Position numbers and translations under genes: made by a program. From Thermoplasmata archaeon (GTDB lineage: Archaea > Thermoplasmatota > Thermoplasmata > Thermoplasmatales > Thermoplasmataceae), in contig JAJZZZ010000095.1 in assembly GCA_021797265.1 (NCBI GenBank), positions 1-5,501 of the forward strand: DNA of 5,501 bases. The letters are read 5' to 3'. Within the stretch, counting starts at the first letter, position 1. The number at the start of each line of letters is the position of its first letter. Below the pieces are notes generated by a model. It worked only from the letters and a program-made list of their open reading frames with translations, made no database searches and had not been told where the DNA came from. Shown piece after piece: positions 1 to 5,368 of this stretch.

Positions 1-62
1 ACAGTGTTCAGAAGATCTGCAATTTCTTTGAGATTTTTAACTGATATTGTAAGTCGCAGCAT
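1..62 (-). CDS. N-terminal fragment of an unidentified protein, leaving the window
   Basis: Reading the minus strand from an ATG at 62, twenty codons run to the window edge without a stop and give MLRLTISVKNLKEIADLLNT. This looks like a genuine protein start: a short beta strand followed by an amphipathic helix. A GGTG that could act as a Shine-Dalgarno sequence lies six bases before the ATG (plus-strand 69-72), and an AT-rich TATA-like stretch lies at 95-104. The gene follows the DUF998 gene on the same strand with 83 bases between them, so it could be read through from it or use its own promoter. The visible part is too short to assign a family. Confidence 0.5.
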   Translation of the reverse strand, partial: MLRLTISVKNLKEIADLLNT

Positions 63-94
63 AATTTACACCAATAGATTCAACTAAGCCAGAG

Positions 95-104
95 ATAATT
101 AAAT
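95..104 (-). promoter_or_regulatory. Possible TATA box for the gene starting at 62
   Basis: On the minus strand this reads ATTTAATTAT. Its centre is about 37 bases before the ATG, so an archaeal start site about 26 bases downstream would leave a leader of roughly 11 bases. That leader would contain the GGTG Shine-Dalgarno-like sequence. The region is AT-rich, so the match is weak. Confidence 0.3.
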
Positions 105-145
105 GGAACATAATTAAGGCTTTTCCTCTCTCCATTTGTAGGCAC

Positions 146-739
146 CTACTTTCTCAGGAACACGAACCCGGTGTAAACAGGCCAGATGCCGAGCATAACT
201 GCCTCAACAAATTCATAGAAGCCCAAACCAAGATAAGTACTGATAACGCCGAAATCCTCCAATATTCCGGCGATGATGAAAATCAGCCCTATAATGGAGG
301 TTATAATCCCCAATGTCCTCTTATAGCTGTTTTCAAGTGTTCCCCTGGTTGTACAGAACAAAATTATCCCAATTGGGAAAAGAATGAAATATACAAGTGC
401 AAAAATCAGGTGGAATGGTTCATGATGTTCGGTGAATATCCCAACTAGACCAAGGGATAATCCCGATATTATCAGCATTGCAGAAACAGGAATACTGGCC
501 AGTTTCATTTTACGAAGACCAATGATGAAGATGAGGTTGGCCAGGGCCTCAAAAACTAAGCCCCCATTGAACAGGTATGAATAATTGTTAACACCCAAAT
601 CGCTTAGAGCGCTGGTTCTCCAGTTAAACCATGGTGACAGAAGAATGTCAACCACAACAAGTCCAATTGCAATTACTGGTCCAATAATACCAAAGAACAT
701 GAACCATCGGTAAGAGGAATGCACTCCCGTCTCATCCAT
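146..739 (-). CDS. DUF998 family six-helix membrane protein
   Basis: This is a 197-residue integral membrane protein of unknown function. Hydrophobic segments lie at about residues 12-34, 55-76, 82-103, 106-128, 142-163 and 173-195. The loop after helix 1 carries the family-type ALSDLGV motif (44-50), followed by a conserved-looking N-G-G in the next helix (58-60). A polar cluster EHHEPFH (104-110) sits at the start of helix 4; such clusters are typical of DUF998, which is widespread in archaea and bacteria and biochemically uncharacterised. There is no signal peptide or soluble domain. The ATG at 739 is supported by a TATA box centred 26 bases upstream, meaning transcription would begin at the start codon. 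It is divergent from glutamate dehydrogenase across a 143-base spacer. Family assignment is by motif and topology; substrate or role is unknown. Confidence 0.8.
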   Translation of the reverse strand: MDETGVHSSYRWFMFFGIIGPVIAIGLVVVDILLSPWFNWRTSALSDLGVNNYSYLFNGGLVFEALANLIFIIGLRKMKLASIPVSAMLIISGLSLGLVGIFTEHHEPFHLIFALVYFILFPIGIILFCTTRGTLENSYKRTLGIITSIIGLIFIIAGILEDFGVISTYLGLGFYEFVEAVMLGIWPVYTGFVFLRK

Positions 740-760
740 ATGAGTGTACCTTGAGTCTCG

Positions 761-768
761 CTATAAAT
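761..768 (-). promoter_or_regulatory. TATA box of the DUF998 gene (leaderless)
   Basis: On the minus strand this reads ATTTATAG, which contains the archaeal TTTATA core. Its centre, near 765, lies 26 bases from the first base of the ATG at 739. That is the usual TATA-to-start-site distance in archaea, so the mRNA probably has no leader. No Shine-Dalgarno sequence is needed or seen. Confidence 0.6.
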
Positions 769-769
769 C

Positions 770-823
770 TTTCATTGAAATGTGACCCGTGATATAGGGA
801 AACACGCGAAATATTCACGTGAA
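770..823. promoter_or_regulatory. Divergent control region with two palindromes
   Basis: Between the two divergent promoters lie an interrupted palindrome TTTCA-T-TGAAA (770-780) and a perfect 10-base palindrome TTCACGTGAA (814-823). The first abuts the DUF998 TATA box on its upstream side. The second overlaps the end of the gdh TATA-like element and lies before its predicted start site. These are plausible positions for a dimeric regulator, but no regulator is visible in the window and short palindromes occur by chance. Confidence 0.3.
806..817 (+). promoter_or_regulatory. BRE/TATA-like promoter of gdh
   Basis: The sequence GCGAAATATTCA combines a purine-rich BRE-like half (GCGAAA) with an AT core. 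A start site about 26 bases downstream would fall near 838 and give a leader of about 45 bases, consistent with the gene having a Shine-Dalgarno sequence. A very similar string (GCGAAACATATTCA) precedes the dapB-like gene. Confidence 0.45.
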
Positions 824-872
824 AGATTCAATTACTCCACGGACATCTCCAACGGTCTTAATTGAAGACATA

Positions 873-878
873 AGGTGA
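873..878 (+). promoter_or_regulatory. Shine-Dalgarno sequence of gdh
   Basis: AGGTGA lies four bases before the ATG at 883. It fixes that start codon and shows that this mRNA has a leader, unlike its probably leaderless neighbours. Confidence 0.6.
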
Positions 879-882
879 CAAA

Positions 883-2133
883 ATGCCGGAAAATTTGGAT
901 CCATTCGAAATAGCATTGGAACAGCTTAACAAGGCTGCCAAAGTTATGAAATTGGACAAGCAAGCTCTCTCCTTATTGAGCTCTCCCAAGGCAATCCTTG
1001 AGGTTAGCATACCTATAAGGATGGACGACGGAGAAACAAAGGTATTCAAAGGATTCAGAGTAAGGTATAATAATGCCCGTGGGCCAGCCAAGGGAGGAAT
1101 CAGATTCCACCCAGCTGAAACGCTTTCAACCGTGAAGGCACTTTCTGCTTGGATGACCTGGAAGACCGCTATAACAAACCTTCCACTCGGTGGAGGAAAA
1201 GGCGGCATTATTTGCGATCCAAAATCAATGAGTGAAGGCGAATTGGAGAGACTCAGCAGAGGATACATCAGGGCTGTTGCAGATTTCATTGGCCCAGAGA
1301 TAGATGTCCCCGCTCCGGATGTTTACACAACACCACAGATTATGGCCTGGATGATGGATGAATACGAAACCATAGTCAGGAGAGCTGCACCAGGTGTCAT
1401 AACCGGAAAACCAATTGAAAACTGGGGTTCACTTGGAAGAGGAGACGCCACAGCTAGAGGTGGAATGTTTGTACTCAGGGAAGCAGCCAAAACACTGAAT
1501 ATGGACCTTGGAAAAGCCAAAGCAGCTATACAGGGATTTGGAAATGCAGGCCAGTTTGCACTTAAACTCATAACCGAAATGTACAAGACAAAGGTCGTTG
1601 CAGTTTCTGACACAAAGGGTGGAATATATCTAGAATCCGGAATAGATTACAATAAGCTACTTGAGCACAAGAAGAAAACTGGCACGGTCCAGAATTTTCC
1701 GGGTGCAAAAAACATTACCAATGAGGATCTTCTTGAACTGGGAGTGGATATTCTCATACCTGCTGCTATCGAGAACCAGCTCAGGGCGGACAATGCAGGC
1801 AAGATTAAGGCAAAAGTCATAATGGAGCTGGCAAATGGCCCCACAACCCCTGATGCTGATGAGATCTTCCACAAGAACAATGTCCTGGTTCTACCAGACT
1901 TCCTCTCCAATGCAGGAGGAGTTACCGTATCTTACTTCGAGTGGGTGCAGAACCAGGAAGGTTACTACTGGACAGAGGAAGAGGTTCACCAGAAACTTGA
2001 CCAGAAAATGACAGAAGCCACTCACGCGGTACTGGCGGCCTCAAAGGCATACAATGTAGACCCCAGGACAGCAGCCTACACGGTTTCTGTAAAGAGAGTG
2101 GCCGACGCGATGAAGTACAGAGGATGGTATTGA
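883..2133 (+). CDS. gdhA: Glutamate dehydrogenase, NAD(P)-dependent
   Basis: This cytoplasmic enzyme interconverts glutamate and 2-oxoglutarate plus ammonia, linking carbon and nitrogen metabolism. The 416 residues match the usual length of the hexameric small-subunit (about 420-residue) family. The N-terminal substrate domain contains KGGIRFHP (Lys70), MTWK (Lys94), the signature PLGGGKGG with catalytic Lys106, and PAPDV with Asp146. The Rossmann domain follows, with GFGNAG at 218-223; the second strand ends in VAVSDTKGG (Asp243). The C-terminal part keeps the conserved [20 protein letters not shown] and YFEWVQN motifs and a final helix returning to the first domain. No expected residue is missing. 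The acidic residue after the second strand does not by itself decide between NAD and NADP. The start is supported by AGGTGA four bases upstream. The gene is probably monocistronic: a T-run follows 12 bases after the stop and a tRNA comes next. Confidence in the enzyme class is very high. Confidence 0.97.
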   Translation: MPENLDPFEIALEQLNKAAKVMKLDKQALSLLSSPKAILEVSIPIRMDDGETKVFKGFRVRYNNARGPAKGGIRFHPAETLSTVKALSAWMTWKTAITNLPLGGGKGGIICDPKSMSEGELERLSRGYIRAVADFIGPEIDVPAPDVYTTPQIMAWMMDEYETIVRRAAPGVITGKPIENWGSLGRGDATARGGMFVLREAAKTLNMDLGKAKAAIQGFGNAGQFALKLITEMYKTKVVAVSDTKGGIYLESGIDYNKLLEHKKKTGTVQNFPGAKNITNEDLLELGVDILIPAAIENQLRADNAGKIKAKVIMELANGPTTPDADEIFHKNNVLVLPDFLSNAGGVTVSYFEWVQNQEGYYWTEEEVHQKLDQKMTEATHAVLAASKAYNVDPRTAAYTVSVKRVADAMKYRGWY

Positions 2134-2144
2134 CCATCTCCAAA

Positions 2145-2151
2145 TTTTTTT
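2145..2151 (+). terminator. T-run after gdh, possibly shared with the tRNA promoter
   Basis: Seven consecutive Ts begin 12 bases after the gdh stop codon. Archaeal RNA polymerase terminates at such runs, so this is a likely gdh 3' end. The same AT-rich patch (TTTTTATTG, ending at 2155) is the only TATA-like sequence before the tRNA, about 40 bases upstream of its first base, so it may also be the tRNA promoter. Confidence 0.45.
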
Positions 2152-2190
2152 ATTGACATAACTGCTACAGGTTGGCAGACAGACAGTTGA

Positions 2191-2262
2191 GCGGGCGTAG
2201 TGTAGAGGTTATCACAGGAGCTTCCCAAGCTCTTGACCCGGGTTCAAATCCCGGCGCCCGCA
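2191..2262 (+). tRNA. tRNA-Gly (anticodon CCC)
   Basis: A full cloverleaf can be drawn. The acceptor GCGGGCG (2191-2197) pairs with CGCCCGC (2255-2261), followed by discriminator A2262. The D arm is closed by GTG/CAC. The anticodon stem GGAGC/GCTCT (2217-2221 with 2229-2233, one G-U) encloses the seven-base loop TTCCCAA, with anticodon CCC at 2224-2226 reading GGG glycine codons. The variable loop has four bases. The T arm CCGGG-TTCAAAT-CCCGG spans 2238-2254. There is no intron and no encoded CCA, which is common in archaea. It lies 57 bases after gdh and is probably transcribed alone. Confidence 0.95.
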
Positions 2263-2382
2263 TCCTTTAAAATGCAAATTCCTATATTTTAAATCAGAAG
2301 TTAAGGAAAGTTGTTTATCATATTCTTCCAAAATGCAGTCAGAAATCTGCAATGAATTATATTTTAACATCGTGAGCGGGAA

Positions 2383-2407
2383 ATCCCACATCCTTCAGGG
2401 GTGGGAT
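2383..2407 (+). repeat. IS605-like terminal hairpin 1
   Basis: ATCCCAC (2383-2389) pairs with GTGGGAT (2401-2407). Within the loop a further CC-TTCA-GG can pair, giving a long irregular hairpin. The 5' flank GCGGGAA and the 3' flank GGGAGCGAAC resemble the GGAA-hairpin-GGGAGGAGGTCAC layout of the second hairpin. It could be a left-end recognition hairpin or a second right-end relic. Confidence 0.5.
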
Positions 2408-2410
2408 GGG

Positions 2411-2457
2411 AGCGAACCAAAATTTATTAGGCGATTGCAGATAATCTGCTGTTCGCT
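2411..2457 (+). repeat. Nested inverted repeat inside the IS relic
   Basis: AGCGAAC (2411-2417) is the exact reverse complement of GTTCGCT (2451-2457). Just inside the right arm lies the palindrome GCAGAT-A-ATCTGC (2437-2449). The left interior (2418-2436) is AT-rich and unpaired. The structure starts four bases after hairpin 1, so it may be part of the element's left end. Its role is unknown. Confidence 0.45.
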
Positions 2458-2500
2458 GGCAGACATAAGTGAAAGTGGTCGGATCGCATATTGCTCCATG

Positions 2501-2616
2501 CGTGCCTGCATCCGTAAAGTCAGATGGCTGAGCATGGAGAACACAGTACCTTCGGGCCGAGGGGAATTCAAGCCTGTGGAGACTCCGCCAGCAGCCTTAG
2601 AAGCAGGAAGCCCATG
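2501..2616 (+). pseudogene. tnpB: tnpB C-terminal remnant (IS605 OrfB)
   Basis: In the frame containing 2561-2563 the sequence reads MENTVPSG, then RGEFKPVETPPA, then ALEAGSP. The pattern xEFxPVExxP followed by EAGSP just before the right-end hairpin is characteristic of archaeal TnpB C termini. About 15 codons further upstream (CIRKVRWLS, from about 2501) may be a worn version of the segment after the third RuvC motif, but that is weak. The RuvC catalytic motifs and the zinc finger are absent, so no nuclease can be made. The 5' limit is approximate. In this family the 3' end of the gene also encodes the omega (guide) RNA. Confidence 0.65.
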
Positions 2617-2630
2617 GATTTATTCATGGG
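2611..2630 (+). repeat. IS605 right-end hairpin
   Basis: CCCATG (2611-2616) and CATGGG (2625-2630) form a six-base stem with an eight-base loop. It is preceded by AAGCAGGAAG and followed by AGGAGGTCAC. In intact elements this hairpin is bound by the TnpA transposase and forms the 3' end of the omega-RNA scaffold, with the guide taken from the flank just beyond it, here starting at about 2641. Confidence 0.75.
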
Positions 2631-2640
2631 AGGAGGTCAC

Positions 2641-2783
2641 AAGGCTCTGTGTATCAGGTTTATTTCTTCGTATGCAGTTGGCCCTTATCCGCAATTGCCA
2701 CAAGGGCACACTTCAATTTATTAACTCTACTGATGAATTATAAGAAATTCTATGGCTTCTGGTTCTTCGACATCACGGGTATG
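2641..2783. other. Non-coding spacer between IS relic and dapB-like gene
   Basis: I see no convincing gene here. The open frames crossing it have no recognisable protein character. The only local structure is GCCCTT (2681-2686) with AAGGGC (2702-2707), a six-base stem with a 15-base loop, which is weak. Confidence 0.4.
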
Positions 2784-2797
2784 GCGAAACATATTCA
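2784..2797 (+). promoter_or_regulatory. BRE/TATA-like promoter of the dapB-like gene
   Basis: GCGAAACATATTCA has the same two halves as the gdh promoter, GCGAAA then TATTCA, with two extra bases between. Its AT core is centred near 2793, placing transcription start at about 2819, on top of the start codons at 2816 and 2822. The mRNA is therefore probably leaderless or nearly so. Confidence 0.45.
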
Positions 2798-2815
2798 TCA
2801 TAAGTTGGATATTGA

Positions 2816-3625
2816 ATGCACATGGATAGATTGAAAGTCTGCATGTCCGGGGTTTCAGGGTGGGCAGGAAGGGCATTGGTTCCAGCTATCATAGAATCAG
2901 ACGATATGGAACTGGTGGGGGCCGTCTCTAGAAAATACGCAGAAAAGCCCCTCTCGGATGTAACTGGGAACTTGACCCATAAACTTACAATCTCAGGATC
3001 AGTCGAGCAAGCCCTGAAAGTGAAAACAGACGTGTTGATCGACTATACTTCTCCAGAGGCTGTGAAAGACAACATTTTGGCTGCGGTAAAAAAAGGCGTT
3101 CATTGCGTTGTAGGGAGTTCCGGCCTTACAGATGGCGATTATCGGGAAATAGATGAAGCTAGCAAGATCAGCAAAGTTGGGGTGGTAGCAGCGGGAAATT
3201 TTGCCATTTCAGCAGCACTTCTTCTCCGTTTTGCCACGATGGCCGCCAGGTACATGCCAAGCTGGGAAATTTTGGATTACGCATCTGACGGAAAACCTGA
3301 TGCACCCAGTGGTACGGCAAGGGAACTGGCATACAGGCTTTCCAAAGCAGGAAATCCTAAGTTTGAAGTCCCACCGGAAAAGATAATCGGGCCAAAAGAG
3401 AGCAGAGGCTTGACTCTCAACGGCAACCAGATTCACTCGATAAGGCTGCCCGGGCATGTAATTGGGGCCGAGGTAATATACGGGAAACCCGACGAAAGGC
3501 TGATATTGAAGTATGACGGTGGAAGCGGGGCTGCCCCTTACATAGAGGGCACGTTTCTTGCAGTTAGGAAAGTAAATGGGATGGTTGGCCTGACAAGGGG
3601 CCTTGACAACCTGCTTGATCTGTAA
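2816..3625 (+). CDS. dapB: DapB-like reductase (dihydrodipicolinate reductase family)
   Basis: The family reduces 4-hydroxy-tetrahydrodipicolinate with NAD(P)H in lysine biosynthesis. The 269 residues match the usual 240-275. An N-terminal Rossmann fold begins with CMSGVSGWAGR (9-19); VVGSSGLTD (98-106) replaces the usual GTTG, and VVAAGNFA (123-130) is the hinge. The substrate segment EILDY-ASDGK-PDAPSGTA (151-168) aligns without gaps to the E. coli HHRHK-containing segment. The substrate-binding DAPSGTA and Lys160 are kept, but the two histidines, including the proposed acid catalyst, are Ala156 and Ser157. It therefore belongs to a divergent subgroup whose reaction may differ, and the symbol only indicates homology. 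ATG 2816 and ATG 2822 are both possible starts (MHMD or MD); promoter spacing does not decide. No other lysine-pathway gene is in the window. Confidence 0.85.
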   Translation: MHMDRLKVCMSGVSGWAGRALVPAIIESDDMELVGAVSRKYAEKPLSDVTGNLTHKLTISGSVEQALKVKTDVLIDYTSPEAVKDNILAAVKKGVHCVVGSSGLTDGDYREIDEASKISKVGVVAAGNFAISAALLLRFATMAARYMPSWEILDYASDGKPDAPSGTARELAYRLSKAGNPKFEVPPEKIIGPKESRGLTLNGNQIHSIRLPGHVIGAEVIYGKPDERLILKYDGGSGAAPYIEGTFLAVRKVNGMVGLTRGLDNLLDL

Positions 3626-3630
3626 ACGAG

Positions 3631-3924
3631 CTAGAAGTTATTGAAAATTAGAAAAATAAAATTTAGAACTTGAGGTGCTCCCCGTTGGTCTCTGCCGATA
3701 GAAAGGCTGCCCGCAATCAGGAGGAATACAGTGCTCCAGTTCCCAAGGAAAAAGCTTCCGTTGAAGCCTGGCCCAAACCAGCCCCTTCTTTTCCTTGTTT
3801 GGGAATTTCCTCCTAAATTTTTTGTTAAAAGTATAGTACCGAGTTCCTTTGAATCGTTGGTGCGAACCGATATTTTCAGCTTTGAATCTACTTTAAGGCT
3901 GTAAGCTAAACTGAATAAATTCAT
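3631..3924 (-). CDS. Doubtful 97-codon ORF
   Basis: An open frame of 97 codons occupies most of the gap between two plus-strand genes. The product would have a polar first half with a basic patch (RKRRGW, about 44-49) and a hydrophobic stretch around 57-74 (SFFLGNWSTVFLLIAGSL). I recognise no family. Against it, the frame lies directly over the strongly folded element at 3719-3814, which by itself explains the conserved-looking sequence, and it has no clear ribosome binding site. An A/T-rich patch about 22 bases upstream could be a TATA box but is better explained as the promoter of the plus-strand gene at 3970. It may be spurious or a decayed membrane-protein fragment. Confidence 0.2.
   Translation of the reverse strand: MNLFSLAYSLKVDSKLKISVRTNDSKELGTILLTKNLGGNSQTRKRRGWFGPGFNGSFFLGNWSTVFLLIAGSLSIGRDQRGAPQVLNFIFLIFNNF
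3719..3814. repeat. Nested inverted repeats forming a branched structure
   Basis: The outer stem AGGAGGAA (3719-3726) pairs with TTCCTCCT (3807-3814). The inner stem TTCCCAAGGAAAA (3740-3752) pairs with TTTTCCTT (3789-3796) plus GGGAA (3801-3805), with a four-base bulge. Inside it are two back-to-back hairpins: GCTTC-CGTT-GAAGC (3754-3767) and CTGG-CCCAAA-CCAG (3768-3781). Together they make a three-way junction. With the T-run at 3818-3823 on the plus strand it could be the 3' part of a small RNA, an elaborate terminator for the dapB-like gene, or a palindromic mobile remnant. Confidence 0.6.
3818..3823 (+). terminator. T-run after the folded element
   Basis: Six Ts follow the closing base of the outer stem after three As. 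On the plus strand this looks like a terminator of structure plus T-run, suitable as the end of a small RNA or of the dapB-like transcript, whose stop codon lies about 190 bases upstream. Confidence 0.4.
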
Positions 3925-3939
3925 TTTTCACATGGGCAA

Positions 3940-3949
3940 TTTTTTATTG
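3940..3949 (+). promoter_or_regulatory. TATA-like box of the surface-protein gene
   Basis: TTTTTTATTG is centred about 25 bases before the GTG at 3970, which fits a leaderless transcript starting at the GTG. A better-looking box, TTTATATT at 3959-3966, would place transcription inside the signal-peptide codons, so it is less likely to be the one used for this protein. Confidence 0.4.
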
Positions 3950-3969
3950 TTTGATTAATTTATATTAAA

Positions 3970-5328
3970 GTGAAAAGAAGAGCCGGGATCGCATTTCTTC
4001 TTGCTGCAATCGTTTTTTCTTCATCGCTCCTCCTGGCGGAGACTTACCTTTACACTCCGCTTCAGAACAGATGGACAGGTGGTGTTTCCGGGAATGTTCT
4101 TTCATCGCAAATTGCCAATGGCTCTTTATATGTGCTCACTGCCCACACTAATTTTACCGCTAATTCATACTATTACAGTGTTTACAGGTTCAATCTGACA
4201 GCCGGCGCACAGGAATGGTCAAGCAGCACACAGAATATTACTGGTTCTCCAGAGACACTGATGGAGCCTTCCCATTACGGCCCCCTGCTGCATTATTACA
4301 ACAATACTGTGTACCTCATGGCATTTAACGGCAGTACCTTTGAAACGTTCAACAACGCCTTCAACAGTTTTGAACTTATAGAGATGAATGCTACAACAGG
4401 CAATATTCTGAACTCTTATGAATTGGCGCCCTTTCAGCAGGGAACATACTCAACCATAGGCTTCACTATGAACATGATTGGCAAAACTCTTTACCTTGGG
4501 TTTTTGAACAATACATTTTCCACACCGCAAGGGCACAACAATTCTCTTGAAGTCTATGAGTACGTAATAGGCAATAATGGCCCGGCACTCCTGAACTATA
4601 ACTCTACCATAATTCCACAGGTCAATGGATGGGGAACGACAGCGGAAAGTGTCTACGTTTCAGGGCAAAAAATCGCATATTGCATAAATACACTTGGAAT
4701 TGCGTTGGTATACGGCTCGGATGGTATGGTCAGGTTGAATATGCCTGGAGAGGCAATGGATTTCAATGGGCAGGAACTGTATTATTTCAATTCAAGTTCC
4801 AGTTACTTAAATGTGAGTGAAGTTTCGGTAAACGGTGGTTCCAGTGCAAATCTCTTCAATATCACGCAGTCGCCCTACAACAATGTCAGTTACCGGTATT
4901 TTGCTGAAACAAATGGTGCGGGGATATTCTACGTCATAACAAATGCCTATCCATATGGGGTTTTCATTGGCGGAAGCACACCTGCAAGCCTATCCTTTCA
5001 ACGAATTCAGGCAGTCAGTTCCAATGGCACTGTTTTATGGAGCCACTCCCTTCCCACCGGTTCATATGCATCGGTCCTGAAGCATACAGATTCCAGCAAT
5101 GGAAACATTATTGTTACTGCTTTGGGCCAATCAAGTTCAGAGATACTTCTAATCAATAATATAACCGGGAAAGTGCAGCTGAAAGTGAATTATCATATTC
5201 TTCTTAATGCCCAGACAGGCACATCATACCCACTGACTCCGCCTCAATTCAAGGGCGCCCTGATTTACTCGGGGGCATATCTAGTTTATGTACTGGGGAA
5301 CAGAATCGCCCTGGCTGAAATAAATTAA
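3970..5328 (+). CDS. Secreted or membrane-anchored beta-propeller-like glycoprotein
   Basis: The 452-residue protein begins with KRR and a hydrophobic segment (about 6-22) ending near LLLA-E, typical of a Sec signal peptide or signal anchor, so the rest lies outside the cell. There is no second membrane segment. The body is made of repeated beta-strand blocks resembling PQQ-type propeller blades, such as YRFNLTAGAQEWS (72-84), IEMNATTGNIL (137-147), VSSNGTVLWSHSL (349-361) and LINNITGKVQLKV (394-406). I count 16 N-x-S/T sequons spread from residue 50 to 397, implying heavy N-glycosylation, as in surface proteins of acidophilic archaea. There is only one cysteine (238). GTG is the only sensible start, because it precedes the basic signal-peptide end and the next in-frame Met is residue 98. 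It converges on a minus-strand membrane-protein gene 40 bases downstream. Substrate and partner are unknown. Confidence 0.75.
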   Translation: MKRRAGIAFLLAAIVFSSSLLLAETYLYTPLQNRWTGGVSGNVLSSQIANGSLYVLTAHTNFTANSYYYSVYRFNLTAGAQEWSSSTQNITGSPETLMEPSHYGPLLHYYNNTVYLMAFNGSTFETFNNAFNSFELIEMNATTGNILNSYELAPFQQGTYSTIGFTMNMIGKTLYLGFLNNTFSTPQGHNNSLEVYEYVIGNNGPALLNYNSTIIPQVNGWGTTAESVYVSGQKIAYCINTLGIALVYGSDGMVRLNMPGEAMDFNGQELYYFNSSSSYLNVSEVSVNGGSSANLFNITQSPYNNVSYRYFAETNGAGIFYVITNAYPYGVFIGGSTPASLSFQRIQAVSSNGTVLWSHSLPTGSYASVLKHTDSSNGNIIVTALGQSSSEILLINNITGKVQLKVNYHILLNAQTGTSYPLTPPQFKGALIYSGAYLVYVLGNRIALAEIN

Positions 5329-5368
5329 TTGAAATAATGGGATGGGCCGGGAAGGGGAGGATAACAAT

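Larger units (their letters stand above)
2371..2640 (+). mobile_element. Degenerate IS200/IS605-family (tnpB-type) element, internally deleted
   Basis: Two terminal-type hairpins about 220 bases apart bracket this stretch, and the 3' end of a tnpB-like reading frame runs into the second. The right end (AAGCAGGAAGCCC, hairpin, GGGAGGAGGTCAC) has the classical layout of IS605-type right ends in archaea. An intact tnpB element is about 1.2-1.9 kb, so most of the coding sequence is missing and no tnpA is present. The left limit is uncertain: the first hairpin may be this element's left end, giving a small non-autonomous derivative, or the right end of an older copy. This family lacks terminal inverted repeats and target duplications, so the borders cannot be confirmed that way. 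It sits about 110 bases beyond a tRNA gene. Confidence 0.6.

Noticed and set aside
858..1289. 143-codon minus-strand frame over the gdh start
   Set aside because: It lies opposite gdh, has no family signature and no promoter, and is explained by the codon pattern of the gdh strand.
2371..2640. RNase P RNA or SRP RNA as an explanation for the structured region
   Set aside because: I looked for the conserved core strings of both RNAs and did not find them, and the tnpB C-terminal motif plus right-end hairpin explains the 3' half better.
2660..2730. Short minus-strand frame containing LVAIADKGQLHTKK
   Set aside because: It has only about two dozen codons from the previous stop, with no ATG start, promoter or recognised family.
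2333..2743. 136-codon open frame on the plus strand
   Set aside because: Only a short middle part resembles a protein (the TnpB C terminus). The rest translates hairpins and spacer, and the frame runs through the element's right end into flanking DNA, so it is a chance opening over a relic.
3201..3457. Open frames on both strands within the dapB-like gene
   Set aside because: They overlap fully with a well-supported coding frame and give low-complexity, unrecognisable products.
3959..3966. TTTATATT as the promoter of the glycoprotein gene
   Set aside because: Start of transcription would fall about 18 bases inside the signal-peptide codons, with no later start codon that would preserve it.
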